DNA from: Nocardioides aquaticus | Lineage (GTDB): Bacteria; Actinomycetota; Actinomycetes; Propionibacteriales; Nocardioidaceae | Length of the DNA stretch: 64,000 bases | Reading direction: 5' to 3' | Assembly (NCBI RefSeq): GCF_018459925.1 | Contig: NZ_CP075371.1 | Location: 124,001-188,000, forward strand | Part shown: positions 34,057-43,649 of the stretch, piece by piece | Numbering within the stretch: the stretch's first letter is position 1 | Layout: the number at the start of each line of letters is the position of its first letter | Position numbers and translations under genes: made by a program | Notes under the pieces: model-generated | Told to the model about the DNA's origin: nothing | The model's input: only the letters and a program-made list of their open reading frames with translations | The model's database searches: none

Positions 34057-36780
34057 ATGACTGCCGTGGTCATCAGCGGGCTTATCGTGGGCCTGCTCTA
34101 CGCGATCGCCGGGCTCGGCTTCGTCGTCATCTACCGCACCTCGAAGGTGCTGAACTTCGCGATGGGCGGCCTGGGGGCGGTGGTCGCCTACGTCGCCAGC
34201 GACCTGATCGACTTGGGGTTGCCCTACCCGGTCGTAGTACTCCTGGGGCTCCTTGTTGGCGGTCTGCTCGGCGCCCTGTTGGAGCTGGCCATCGCGCGAC
34301 CGCTGCGAGACCGGCCCCACCTGACGGTCGCCCTGGCCACGCTGGGAGCGCTGTTGATCTTGGAGGGGCTGGTCGGTCTGCGCTACGGCTTCGCGCCACA
34401 AAGCCTGGCACCCGCCTTCGATCGCGGGGTCGGGCTCGACGTGGGGCCGATCTCCATCAGCACCAACCAGCTCTTTGTGGCAGGTATGGGCCTGGTGGCT
34501 ACGGTCGTGCTCTTCGCGATCGTGATGCGGACCCGGCTCGGCCTCGGGATGCGGGCGGTCAGCTCAGGGCCCCTGACAGCCCAACTGCTAGGCGTCGACG
34601 TTGGACGAGTCCGGATGTCGGCCTGGATCCTGGGCGGCGTCTATGGAGGACTCGCTGCGCTCCTGGTCACGCCATTGACCTACCTCTCGCCCGGCAGCTT
34701 CACCATCTTCTTGCTGACGGCCTTCGCGGCCGTGGTCCTCGGCGGCTTCACCAGCGTCATTGGCGTTGTGATCGGCGCCCTCGTCTTCGGCGTCGCCACC
34801 AATCTCTTGCTCACCTACCTCGACTCAAGCCTGATCTCGACCTACACCTTCCTCGGTGTGGCGCTCGTGCTGGTGCTGCGACCGCACGGCATCTTCGGGC
34901 GAATCGAGCGACAGGTGCCCGAGCCCTCGATCCCCTCTCGCCGCCGGGCACCGGCCCGTCGCGGCGCGCGCGCCTCGGTGGGACGCCCCGGCTCGACTGA
35001 CGGGGCCGCACCGGCTGGCCCAGTTGCGGTCCCGGCGCGGCTCCGGCTCGCCGGGTGGGCGGTCCTGCTCGTCGTCCTCCTGGTGATGCCCTTCGTGACC
35101 GATGACCGACGCCTCTTCCTTCTTGCGACGGCGTTTGCCATGTTCGTCGGCGTCCTTGGGCTGAACGTCCTCGCCGGCTTCAGCGGTCAGGTGTCCCTGG
35201 GGCAGAGCGCATTCCTCGCCATCGGCGCCTACACCGCCGCGGTGGCGGTGGACCGAGGTCTCCCGCCCCTGGTGGGAGTGGCCCTGGCGCTAGTCGTCGG
35301 CGGCGGTGCCGGACTGCTTCTGGGGCTGCCGGCCACCCGGCTCTCCGGTATCTACCTCACGCTTCTCACCCTGATCTTCGCCTTCGCGCTCCCCGAGCTG
35401 ATCGTTTACCTCAAGGACGTCACCAACGGCGCCAGCGGGCTTCCGCTGACGCCGCCCGAGTTCCTGTTCGTGCCGGCGAACATGTACTGGTTCATGCTCG
35501 CTGCCGCCTGCGCAGTCGGCGCCGGAGTGATGGTGTTGGCCGGCACCAGGACAGGACGGGCGTGGCGGGCGGTGCGCGACAGTGAGGACGGTGCGCGGTC
35601 CCTTGGCCTCAAGCCAGCTGGGGTCAAGCTCGGTGCCTTCACGCTCGGGTCCGCGCTTGCCGCCCTGGGCGGAGCGCTCGGCGGACTGCTGGTTGGCTTT
35701 GTGGGTCCCGATAGTTACGGCGTCTTTGTCTCGATCTACGCGCTGCTTGCCGTGGTGCTGGGAGGGTCCGGGTCTGTCTTCGGCAGCCTCCTCGGCGCAC
35801 TGTTCATCACGGTGGTCCCCGACGTCACCGGCGGCTCGGGTATTCCGCAGAACCTGCTTTTCGGGATCGCGCTGCTGCTGGTGCTATTCCTCGCGCCGCG
35901 AGGTCTTGCCGGGCTGCTCGAGCGCGCGACGCTCGCGGCACTCGGCTTTAGGGAGCGGCGGGCCGCCCGGGCACACGGGCTCGAGATTGGACCCGAGCGT
36001 GAGACTGTGGCGGATCCGGTGCTCGAGACCCCGTCGTCGTCCGATCGCCAGGGCTCTGAGGCCCTGCTGCGACTGGTGGGGGTCAGTGCGGGTTACGGCG
36101 TCGAACCCGTGCTCCGCGAGTTGGACCTGACGGTCGGGAAGGGGGAGATCGTCGCGCTGCTCGGCGCCAATGGGGCGGGCAAGTCCACCGTGCTGCGCAC
36201 CATCTCGGGGGTGATCCCTGCCGACTCTGGCGATCTGTCGTGGGAGGGCGAACCACTGTCGGGGTGGCCGAGGCACCAGGCGGCCGCGAGCGCTCGGCGC
36301 GGTATCGGCCACATCCCGGAGGGTCGCGGAATCTTCCCCGACCTGACGGTCAAGGAGAACCTTGACCTGGGTTCCTTCGCAGCCCCGAGCCGGTCGGTTT
36401 CTCCGGAGGATCTCGAGAGGGTGCTGGGGTACTTCCCCATCCTCGGGGACCGGCTGGGCCAGCTCGCGGGCACGCTGTCCGGGGGCGAGCAGCAGATGCT
36501 GGCGATCGCTCGCGCCCTCCTGTCTCGGCCGCGTCTGCTGATGCTTGACGAGCCGTCGCTCGGACTCGCGCCGCTAATCTCCCAGCAGGTCTTCAATATG
36601 ATGCGAACCATTGCTGATTCGGGCGTCTCGATCCTGCTTGTGGAGCAGAACGCGCGGGCGAGTCTGGCCCTGGCGGACCGTGCCTACGTCCTGAGTCGAG
36701 GTCGCGTAGTGCTCTCGGGACCGGCGGACGAGGTAGCGGCCAACCCGAGCCTGACCGGCTCCTATCTGGAGGTGGGCTGA
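34057..36780 (+). CDS. Fused LivH-LivM-LivF branched-chain-type ABC transporter
   Basis: A 907-residue chain joining three normally separate subunits. Residues 1-290 are LivH-like permease (MTAVVISGLIVGLLYAIAGLG, RTSKVLNFAMGGLG); 330-620 are LivM-like (FAMFVGVLGLNVLAGFSGQV, FGSLLGALFITVVPDVTG); 660-907 are LivF ATPase with Walker A GANGAGKST near 703, LSGGEQQ near 807 and Walker B LLMLDEPSLGL near 827. Linkers are Arg/Ala-rich and polar. The HAAT family imports amino acids but also aromatic and alicyclic acids. GAGGAG precedes the ATG. Confidence 0.93.
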   Translation: MTAVVISGLIVGLLYAIAGLGFVVIYRTSKVLNFAMGGLGAVVAYVASDLIDLGLPYPVVVLLGLLVGGLLGALLELAIARPLRDRPHLTVALATLGALLILEGLVGLRYGFAPQSLAPAFDRGVGLDVGPISISTNQLFVAGMGLVATVVLFAIVMRTRLGLGMRAVSSGPLTAQLLGVDVGRVRMSAWILGGVYGGLAALLVTPLTYLSPGSFTIFLLTAFAAVVLGGFTSVIGVVIGALVFGVATNLLLTYLDSSLISTYTFLGVALVLVLRPHGIFGRIERQVPEPSIPSRRRAPARRGARASVGRPGSTDGAAPAGPVAVPARLRLAGWAVLLVVLLVMPFVTDDRRLFLLATAFAMFVGVLGLNVLAGFSGQVSLGQSAFLAIGAYTAAVAVDRGLPPLVGVALALVVGGGAGLLLGLPATRLSGIYLTLLTLIFAFALPELIVYLKDVTNGASGLPLTPPEFLFVPANMYWFMLAAACAVGAGVMVLAGTRTGRAWRAVRDSEDGARSLGLKPAGVKLGAFTLGSALAALGGALGGLLVGFVGPDSYGVFVSIYALLAVVLGGSGSVFGSLLGALFITVVPDVTGGSGIPQNLLFGIALLLVLFLAPRGLAGLLERATLAALGFRERRAARAHGLEIGPERETVADPVLETPSSSDRQGSEALLRLVGVSAGYGVEPVLRELDLTVGKGEIVALLGANGAGKSTVLRTISGVIPADSGDLSWEGEPLSGWPRHQAAASARRGIGHIPEGRGIFPDLTVKENLDLGSFAAPSRSVSPEDLERVLGYFPILGDRLGQLAGTLSGGEQQMLAIARALLSRPRLLMLDEPSLGLAPLISQQVFNMMRTIADSGVSILLVEQNARASLALADRAYVLSRGRVVLSGPADEVAANPSLTGSYLEVG

Positions 36781-36781
36781 C

Positions 36782-37518
36782 ATGGTGGCGCACGCGCTGA
36801 GCGTCAGGAACGCCTCAATCAGGTTCGGGGGTATCCATGCTCTCAAGGACGTCTCCCTCCACGTGGCGGACGGCACCCGGGTGGGGCTGATCGGCCCCAA
36901 CGGCGCCGGGAAGACGACGTTGATCAACTGCATCGCCGGCGGCCTGGCCCCCGATTCCGGCGAGGTCGACCTTTTCGGGAAGTCGATCTCGCGGCTTTCG
37001 GCACCCGCCCGAGCGAGTCGCGGGATTGGGCGCACGTTCCAGAATCTGGAGCTCTTCGACTCAATGTCGGTGCTCGACAACGTGATGACGGCACTCGACC
37101 GTCCGCTGCGGCGAGGGGGAGGGCGGCGACCAGGCAGCGACGGGATCGGGCCCGGTCCGCGATGGCCACCTTCGGCATTGAGCAGTACGCCTCGGTCCCG
37201 GCGGGCTCACTGCCCTACGGCGTGCGCAAGCTGGTGGAGCTGAGCCGGGCCTTCGTCCGCGAACCGCGCTTCATGCTCCTCGACGAACCGGTAGCCGGGC
37301 TCAGCGAGACCGAGACCTTCCTCGGCGTGCTCGTCGACGGGCTCGACCGCCTCGGGTGCGGGGTGCTGCTCATCGAGCACGACATGCCGACGGTCAGGGA
37401 GCTGTGCGAGCGGGTCTACGTGTTGGACACGGGCGCGGTCATTGCCGAGGGGCCGTTCGCCGAGGTCGCGACGGATCCTCGCGTCGTGGCGGCCTACCTC
37501 GGCGCCGACGCCGTCTGA
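36782..37518 (+). pseudogene. LivG-like ABC ATPase, interrupted by a frameshift
   Basis: The first part (from ATG 36782) has Walker A IGPNGAGKTT and the Q-loop region RTFQNLELFDSMSVLDNVM. Downstream homology (MATFGIEQYASVPAGSLPYG, then LLDEPVAGLSETE and LLIEHDMPTV) continues in another frame to 37518. A lost base near the GGGGG run at 37115-37119 explains the break. A conventional LivG signature LSGGQ is replaced by LPYGVRK, as usual for LivG. It starts two bases after the fusion gene. If the shift is real the transporter lacks its second ATPase unless LivF homodimerises. Confidence 0.85.
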
Positions 37519-37576
37519 CCTCCAACTTCCAGGGATCCTCGCAGCCGCGGCGACCCAGGGCGAGCTACATCTTGAC

Positions 37577-37620
37577 CGTCAACACAGTCGTTGACAGATA
37601 TGACGAGGGTCACTTAACGT
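37577..37620 (+). promoter_or_regulatory. TetR operator B and promoter of the binding-protein operon
   Basis: CGTCAACACAGTCGTTGACA (37577-37596) is the same palindrome with GTCAAC / GTTGAC arms. TTGACA at 37591 is a perfect -35, with TAACGT 18 bases further as -10. This suggests the binding protein and the downstream enzymes form a second repressed transcript. Confidence 0.8.
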
Positions 37621-37702
37621 CAGAACAGGGTCACGCCAGCGTCACGTAGCAAGAGGCGACGACCGCACTCATCCACCCAGTGAACTCAGGAATCGAGACG
37701 AC

Positions 37703-38896
37703 ATGTCAGCACGCATCAGCTTGGTCGCCATGGTTGGCGTCATGGGCCTCGCGACCTCGGCCTGCGGGGGAGGGGGCGCCTCGAGCGGCGACTCGGGGAT
37801 CTCGGATGACCAGGAGGTCACGGTCGGCATCTCGGCGATCCTGAGCGGTCCCGCCGCGACCTCTGGACAGGGCATGACCTGCACGGTCGAGTCCTACCTC
37901 GAGGCGGCCAACGAGGAGGGTGGCGTCAACGGCTACACCTTCAACGTGGTCTCACGTGACCATCAGTACGACCCCAGCCGCGCGGCCAACATCGCCCGCG
38001 AGTTCGTCTCCGAGGACGTCTTCTTGATGCTGACAGACGGCACTGCCACCATGAACGCGGCGCTGCCGGCGATCCAGCCTCGCAGCATCCCCATCATGGC
38101 CACGGCGGACGGTGCGGTCTTCACGCCGCCCGAGTACGAAGCCATGTTCGGGATCAACCCCGACTATGGGCGCGAGGCCGCGGGCGGGGCGCGATTCATC
38201 ATCGACGAGCTGGGCGAGACCGAGGCTGCTATCGCGTACCTGAACTCCGAGGCAGGCGAGCCGGCGGCGGAGGCGTTTCCCGCCTACATGGAGGCCAATG
38301 GCGGCACCGTCGTGGCGAGCGAGGCCATCGCGGCGACCAACACCGACTACGCGGCCCAGGCGCAGACCCTGAAGTCCTCTGGGGCGCCGGTGGTCTACTC
38401 CAACCTGCTGGACACCGGTCTGGCCGCCCTGCAGAAGGCCAGTGACGCCATCGGCTACTCGCCGACGTGGGTCTCGTGGTTCCCGGCCTACACGCCCAGC
38501 TATCTCGACCTCGCCGGCAGTCTGGCCGAGGACACCTACATCTCGCAGTTCGCCACCCCGCTGACCGAGACCAACGACAAGGGCGTCGCAAACTACCTCG
38601 AGATCATGCAGGACGCCTGCCCCGAGTCGCTGGAGGCGCAGTCGGCGCAGTCCGCGTCGAGCTTCGCCGCCGCAATCATCGCCGGCGTCGAAGAGGCGAC
38701 CGAAGGCGACCAGGAGCTTACGCGTGAGACCTTCGCGGCAGCGCTCGAGGGTGCCGAGCAGGCTTACGGCCTGACGCCGTCAGTGACGTGGAACGACGAG
38801 ACACACGCAGGGGCGACGAAGTCGGCCATGTATCAGGTGCGGGACGGTGACCTTGCGGCTGTCACTGACTACGAGACGTTGCCCGAGACCGAGTAG
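37703..38896 (+). CDS. LivJ/K-type substrate-binding lipoprotein
   Basis: A 397-residue extracytoplasmic receptor for the ABC importer. The N-terminus has a short signal peptide ending LATSACGGGG, giving a lipid-anchored Cys (an atypical TSAC lipobox). The mature part is a periplasmic-binding-protein type I fold: VTVGISAILSGPAATSGQGM, RDHQYDPSRAANIAREFV, and ATAATNTDYAAQAQ-like hinge regions. It determines what the transporter imports. ATG at 37703 downstream of operator B. Confidence 0.9.
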   Translation: MSARISLVAMVGVMGLATSACGGGGASSGDSGISDDQEVTVGISAILSGPAATSGQGMTCTVESYLEAANEEGGVNGYTFNVVSRDHQYDPSRAANIAREFVSEDVFLMLTDGTATMNAALPAIQPRSIPIMATADGAVFTPPEYEAMFGINPDYGREAAGGARFIIDELGETEAAIAYLNSEAGEPAAEAFPAYMEANGGTVVASEAIAATNTDYAAQAQTLKSSGAPVVYSNLLDTGLAALQKASDAIGYSPTWVSWFPAYTPSYLDLAGSLAEDTYISQFATPLTETNDKGVANYLEIMQDACPESLEAQSAQSASSFAAAIIAGVEEATEGDQELTRETFAAALEGAEQAYGLTPSVTWNDETHAGATKSAMYQVRDGDLAAVTDYETLPETE

Positions 38897-38993
38897 CTAT
38901 CCGGGGGAGCCCTCCGAGCTCCCCGCCTACCGGTCCGACGTGGGCCGGCCACCGCGGCCGAACTGCCGCTCAAGAGTAAAAGGTGGGTCGAGG

Positions 38994-39047
38994 ATGAAGA
39001 ATCGCGACGAAGTGCCGGCATCCAACGCGACGGGGGAGCCCCGATGA
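38994..39047 (+). CDS. Possible 17-residue leader peptide before the SDR gene
   Basis: An ATG preceded by GGTGGGTCGAGG opens a tiny frame MKNRDEVPASNATGEPR whose TGA overlaps the ATG of the next gene (ATGA). Translation could couple ribosomes into the dehydrogenase gene. It has no codon run suggestive of attenuation. The evidence is only position and spacing. Confidence 0.3.
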   Translation: MKNRDEVPASNATGEPR

Positions 39048-39772
39048 GCGGCGTCGCCGTCGTCACCGGCGCGGCGTCGGGAATCGGCGCCGCCGTCGTC
39101 GCCCGGCTGGAGCGCGACGGGTGGGAGGTGGTCGGCGTGGACCGGATCGAGGGCCCGGGCATCATAAGCGCCGACGTCACCAGTGAGGACCAGCTCGCGA
39201 GGGCGGCAGCGGGCCTCGTTGGGCGCAGGGTGGACGCTCTCGTGTGCGCGGCCGGAATCTGGGACCGCGACGACGACCGCTACACCTCGGTCTCGGACGA
39301 CGTCTGGCACCGGACTTGGGCCGTCAACGTCACCGGGACCATGCTCACCCTGCGAGCCTTCGCACCCCTGATGGGTGAGGGCGGGTCTGTCGTGACGATC
39401 GCCAGCATGGCCGCCGTCTCCGGCATCCCCAAGCGGGACGCTTACACCGCCTCGAAGGGCGCCGTCCTCGCCCTGAGCCGCGCGTGGGCCGCCGATCTGA
39501 TCCGGCTCGGGATCCGGGTCAACACGTTGGCGCCGGGCATCGTGGAGACTCCCATGACCGAGCACCTCGACGGCGCCTATGCCTCCAGCCTGCCGCTGGG
39601 TCGTCCGGCCACCGCCGCGGAGGTGGCGTCCGTGGTCGCTCACCTCGCCGGGCCGGAGAGCAGCTACCTCAACGGCGTCGTGATCCCCGTCGACGGGGGG
39701 CTAACCGCCGTCAACAGTCTGGTCAGCGTCGCGCCGCGGTCCCCGATGACCGGCGGAGGGTCACATGTCTGA
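39044..39772 (+). CDS. Short-chain dehydrogenase/reductase
   Basis: A 242-residue classical SDR: TGAASGIGAAVV cofactor loop at 8-19, CAAG near 70, catalytic Ser in ITIASMAAVSG-like segment near 120, YTASKGA at about 133-137, and the PGIVETPM loop. It probably oxidises a secondary alcohol of the substrate to the ketone needed by the monooxygenase whose gene overlaps it by 8 bases. Confidence 0.92.
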   Translation: MSGVAVVTGAASGIGAAVVARLERDGWEVVGVDRIEGPGIISADVTSEDQLARAAAGLVGRRVDALVCAAGIWDRDDDRYTSVSDDVWHRTWAVNVTGTMLTLRAFAPLMGEGGSVVTIASMAAVSGIPKRDAYTASKGAVLALSRAWAADLIRLGIRVNTLAPGIVETPMTEHLDGAYASSLPLGRPATAAEVASVVAHLAGPESSYLNGVVIPVDGGLTAVNSLVSVAPRSPMTGGGSHV

Positions 39773-41402
39773 GGCCGGCATCCTCAGCGCCTCCGCCGAG
39801 GTCGACGTGGTGGTCGTCGGAGCGGGGTTCGCCGGTCTGCGGGCCCTGCACACGCTGCGCTCGCAGGGCCGCAGCGTCGCCGTCCTCGAGGCCGGCGACG
39901 GCATCGGCGGCGTGTGGCACTGGAACCGCTATCCCGGCGCGCGCTGCGACATCGAGAGCTACGACTACTCCTACTCCTTCTCCCCCGAGCTCGAGCAGGA
40001 GTGGCGGTGGACCCAGCGCTACGCGCGGCAGCCAGAGATCCTGAGCTACATCGAGCATGTGGCCGACCGGTTCGACCTGCGCCGCGACGTCCACCTGCGC
40101 CGCACGGTGACCGAGTGCGTGTGGGACGAGGAGCGCGGTCGGTGGGACATCCGCACCGAGGGCGGCGAGCGCTGGGACGCCAGGTTCGTGGTTTGGGCGG
40201 TAGGAAACCTCTCCTCCACCAAGCAGCCGACGCTGCCGGGTGCGGAGGACTTCCGTGGACGCATCCTGCACACGGCCACCTGGCCACGCGACCCTGTGGA
40301 CCTGACCGGGCTGCGGGTCGGCGTGATCGGCACCGGATCCTCCGGCATGCAGTCCATCCCGATCCTCGCCCGCGAGGCCGAGCACGTCACGGTCTTCCAG
40401 CGCACCCCCAACTACAGCGTGCCGGCCGTGCACCACGAGATCAGCGACGTGCGCGACGCCGAGGTCAAGGCCAGCTACGCCGAGAGACGTCGCCGCATCC
40501 GGCAGTCGCCCAGCGGTCTGGGCTTCAAGCCGCGCAAGGAATCGGCGCTCGAGGTTCCCGAAGCCGAGCGTGTGGAGGCCTTCGAGGACGCTTGGAACGG
40601 CGCCGGCTTCGGCTTCAGCCTGACCTTCCGCGACATCCTGGTCGATCTCGAGGCCAACGAAACCGCCGCCGATTTCGTCCGCGAGAAGATCGCCGGGTTA
40701 GTGGAGGACCCCGAGACCCGAGAGCTCCTCACACCCCGCGGCTACCCGTTCGGCGCTAAGCGTCCCGTCGTCGACGACGGCTACTTCGAGACCTTCAACC
40801 GCGACGATGTGACGCTGGTTGACATCGCGTCCGACCCGCTGGAGGGAATGACCCCCACCGGGTTACGGACCGAGAGCGGTGAGACCCACGAGCTCGACGT
40901 CCTGGTCTTCGCCACCGGCTTCGACGCCCTCACCGGCTCGCTGCTGCGACCGAGGGTGGTCGGTCGCGACGGCGTGACGCTGCAGGAGAAGTGGGCCTCC
41001 GGCCCGGTCACCCACCTCGGCCTGGGGATCCACGGGTTCCCCAACATGTTCGTGGTCGCAGGGCCGGGCAGCCCTGCTCTCCTCATCAATGTCTTGGTCG
41101 GCATCGAGCTCCACGTCGACTGGATCGCGGAGATGCTGGCTGACATGGACCGGCGCGGAGCGCGCGAGGTCGAGGTCGAGGTGGCGGCCGAGGCCCAGTG
41201 GGTGGCTCACGTCAACCAGAGAGCTGCCCAGACGCTCTACCCGCTCGCACGTTCCTACTACATGGGCGACGAGGTGCCCGGGAAGCCCAGAGTGTTCATG
41301 ATGTACGCCGGAGGCCTGCGCAACTACCGCAAGATCCTCGAGGAGTGTGCCGCCGAGGACTACGCCGGCTTCGCCTTCACCAGGAGCATGAGCGATGCCT
41401 GA
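39765..41402 (+). CDS. Baeyer-Villiger flavin monooxygenase
   Basis: A 545-residue FAD/NADPH enzyme. GAGFAGLRALHTL near residue 18 binds FAD, FRGRILHTATWP near 162-173 is the exact BVMO fingerprint FxGxxxHxxxWP, and IGTGSSGMQSIP near 188 binds NADPH. GVWHWNRYPGARCDIESYDY matches the cyclohexanone and steroid monooxygenase group. It inserts oxygen next to a carbonyl, giving an ester or lactone. ATG overlaps the SDR end with GGAGGG upstream. Length and motifs are complete. Confidence 0.94.
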   Translation: MSEAGILSASAEVDVVVVGAGFAGLRALHTLRSQGRSVAVLEAGDGIGGVWHWNRYPGARCDIESYDYSYSFSPELEQEWRWTQRYARQPEILSYIEHVADRFDLRRDVHLRRTVTECVWDEERGRWDIRTEGGERWDARFVVWAVGNLSSTKQPTLPGAEDFRGRILHTATWPRDPVDLTGLRVGVIGTGSSGMQSIPILAREAEHVTVFQRTPNYSVPAVHHEISDVRDAEVKASYAERRRRIRQSPSGLGFKPRKESALEVPEAERVEAFEDAWNGAGFGFSLTFRDILVDLEANETAADFVREKIAGLVEDPETRELLTPRGYPFGAKRPVVDDGYFETFNRDDVTLVDIASDPLEGMTPTGLRTESGETHELDVLVFATGFDALTGSLLRPRVVGRDGVTLQEKWASGPVTHLGLGIHGFPNMFVVAGPGSPALLINVLVGIELHVDWIAEMLADMDRRGAREVEVEVAAEAQWVAHVNQRAAQTLYPLARSYYMGDEVPGKPRVFMMYAGGLRNYRKILEECAAEDYAGFAFTRSMSDA

Positions 41403-43134
41403 GGCCATGACCGAGCGCCGGCTCGCGCCGCTCGCACAGCGGCGCGCAGAGCTGGAGGCGCGCCATCCCCGTTGGGAGCCCACGACCCTGCACGGGGCCC
41501 TGGACACCGCCGCAGAGCGCTGGGCCGACCGACCCTATGTGATCACCGACGACCGGACCTTCACCTACGCGCAGATCCAGGAGTGGTCGCGTGTCTTGGC
41601 CCGGGGCCTGGCGGGCCTGGGCATCGGACGCGGCGATCACGTCGGCTTGGAGATGGCCAACTACCCCGAGTTCGTGGCCTGCAAGTTCGCGATCTCGCGG
41701 GTGGGAGGCACCGCCGTCCCGATCAACTTCCTGAGCCGGCGCGACGAGCTGGCCTACGTCCTGGAGCAGTCCCAGGCCGCCGCGCTCATCGTCATGGCGC
41801 GCCACCGCGAGCTCGACTACTTGGCGATGCTCGACGACCTCGCGCCCGGTTGGGAGCGCCACGGTGGTGGCAGAACGCTCCCGTCCCTGCGCACCGTCGT
41901 CATCTTCGAGAACGACAGAGCCGCAGGCCGCGCCGACGCGTTGACCCTCGCCGGGCTTGAGGACGGCCCGCCCGTCGACGACGAGTTGCCCTACGTGGAT
42001 CCCGCAGCCACGGCCGACATCCTCTACACCTCCGGCACCACAGGTGGCCCCAAGGGCGTGCAGCTCACCCACGACATGCTCCTGCGGACGGCCTACGGGG
42101 CGGCCTACGGACGCGGCTTCGAGGACGGCCGACGCATCCACTTCGCGATGCCTATGTACCACGTCTTCGGTTATGTCGAGGGCATGCTTCCGGTCCTGTT
42201 CGTGGGAGGAGCCATCGTCCCTCACCTCTCCTTCACGCCGGTCGCTTCGCTCGACGCGATCGAGGCCCACGGTGCCACCGACATGCTCGCCATTCCCCTG
42301 ATGACCCAGGCGGTCATGGACGCGCAGCGCGAGCGCGGCGCGGACCTCGGCTCGCTAGCCTCCCTGCTCTCCTCGGGCACAGCGACCCCGCCGGGGCTCT
42401 GGGACCGTATCGACTCGGAGCTAGCCTGCGAGGAGGTGACCACCGGGTACGGGATGTCGGAGACCACGGCCTCCTCCACGGTGACCAGGCCCGACGACGG
42501 ACCAGAGAAGCGCCGCACCACCAACGGTCGGCTGCGGGACGTCGGCGTCGCGGGGGACCCCGCGCTGGGCGGTCGCCTGGTCCTCTACCGTGCTGTCGGC
42601 CCCGAGACGGGACGAGACCTGGGTCGCGGCACGGTTGGGGAGCTGCAGGCCAAGGGGCCGGGCGTCACTCGCGGCTACTGGGACAAGCCGGAGGCGACCG
42701 CCGCAGCTTTCACCGACGACGGCTGGCTGCGCACCGGTGACCTTGGGACGATTGACGACGAGGACTACGTCCACCTCGTGGGCCGGGTCAAGGACTGCTA
42801 CCGCTGCGGGGGCGAGCAGGTCGTGCCGGCCGACGTCGAGGCCGTCCTGCTCGAGCACCCGGGGGTCGAGCAGGCGCTCGTGGTCCCCGTGCCAGACGAC
42901 CGGATGGGCGAGGCGGGTGCCGCCTGCATCGTGCGCCGCGACGGGGAGTACGTGGAGCCCGACGAGCTCGTCGCGATGGCGGCCGAGAAGCTCGCACGCT
43001 TCAAGGTGCCCAAGCACGTGCTCTTCGTCGAGACCTCCGAGATCCCCCTCACGGCCAGCGGTCGTCCCCGTAAGTTCCTCCTCCGCGAACTCGCCCTCAC
43101 GCGGCTCGGCCTGGACCGGTCGACCGCCCCATGA
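41395..43134 (+). CDS. Acyl-CoA ligase (AMP-forming)
   Basis: A 579-residue ANL-family enzyme with the P-loop YTSGTTGGPKGVQLTH near 217, the GYGMSETTASS motif near 350, WLRTGDLGTID near 443 and a C-terminal domain; the usual catalytic Lys near the end of PLTASGRPRKF is present. It would activate the acid released after ester hydrolysis for CoA-dependent degradation. Overlaps the BVMO gene by 8 bases. The exact acid cannot be deduced. Confidence 0.92.
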   Translation: MPEAMTERRLAPLAQRRAELEARHPRWEPTTLHGALDTAAERWADRPYVITDDRTFTYAQIQEWSRVLARGLAGLGIGRGDHVGLEMANYPEFVACKFAISRVGGTAVPINFLSRRDELAYVLEQSQAAALIVMARHRELDYLAMLDDLAPGWERHGGGRTLPSLRTVVIFENDRAAGRADALTLAGLEDGPPVDDELPYVDPAATADILYTSGTTGGPKGVQLTHDMLLRTAYGAAYGRGFEDGRRIHFAMPMYHVFGYVEGMLPVLFVGGAIVPHLSFTPVASLDAIEAHGATDMLAIPLMTQAVMDAQRERGADLGSLASLLSSGTATPPGLWDRIDSELACEEVTTGYGMSETTASSTVTRPDDGPEKRRTTNGRLRDVGVAGDPALGGRLVLYRAVGPETGRDLGRGTVGELQAKGPGVTRGYWDKPEATAAAFTDDGWLRTGDLGTIDDEDYVHLVGRVKDCYRCGGEQVVPADVEAVLLEHPGVEQALVVPVPDDRMGEAGAACIVRRDGEYVEPDELVAMAAEKLARFKVPKHVLFVETSEIPLTASGRPRKFLLRELALTRLGLDRSTAP

Positions 43135-43160
43135 CACGTCCCCACGAAAGGCTCGGCGCC

Positions 43161-43610
43161 ATGCAGACCACCCCCCACGGGGCACCTCCCGTCAAGGACC
43201 GCATCACGCGAGGCACCCCCGTGGGCTTCGAGCTCGTAGGCGTGAAGAAGCGCGCACTGATCCAACTCATGGGATCCCGGCTCTGGGGGCGGTTCAACCC
43301 CAACCACTGGGACCCCGTCTACGCCCAGGAGACCGGCTTGGCCGCGCCCATCCAGACCGGGGAGATGTCCACGGCCTACCTCTCCGAGATGTGCGTGAAC
43401 TACCTCGGCGAGAACTACTACCGCAACGCCCGAATGGTCTGCAAGTACGTCTCCTCCACCCAGGCGAACGACGTCATCACGACCCACGGCGTGGTCACGG
43501 CCAAGGAGCCTAAGGGCGACGGCTTCCGCTTCACCATCGACATCTGGGCCGAGGACCAGGACGGGCAGAAGAAGACGGTCGGGCAGATGGAGGCCGACGT
43601 CGATGTCTGA
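43161..43610 (+). CDS. MaoC-like hydratase subunit 1 (ChsH-like)
   Basis: About 149 residues with a single hot-dog fold. The hydratase-2 region reads FNPNHWDPVYAQETGLAAPI, keeping the His and Asp spacing of the active motif, then GEMSTAYLSEM. This is the short MaoC type that pairs with a second MaoC-like protein in steroid degradation (ChsH1/ChsH2). I chose the ATG at 43161 because GAAAGG stands nine bases upstream; the ATG at 43131 that overlaps the ligase stop is an alternative. Confidence 0.82.
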   Translation: MQTTPHGAPPVKDRITRGTPVGFELVGVKKRALIQLMGSRLWGRFNPNHWDPVYAQETGLAAPIQTGEMSTAYLSEMCVNYLGENYYRNARMVCKYVSSTQANDVITTHGVVTAKEPKGDGFRFTIDIWAEDQDGQKKTVGQMEADVDV

Positions 43611-43649
43611 GCCCCGCCGCATCCGCACCCACCCGCCGAAGGGAACACC

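Noticed and set aside
37081..37170. Programmed -1 frameshift in livG
   Set aside because: No slippery heptamer plus pseudoknot is evident, and the family is not known to use frameshifting. A lost base in a G-run is simpler.
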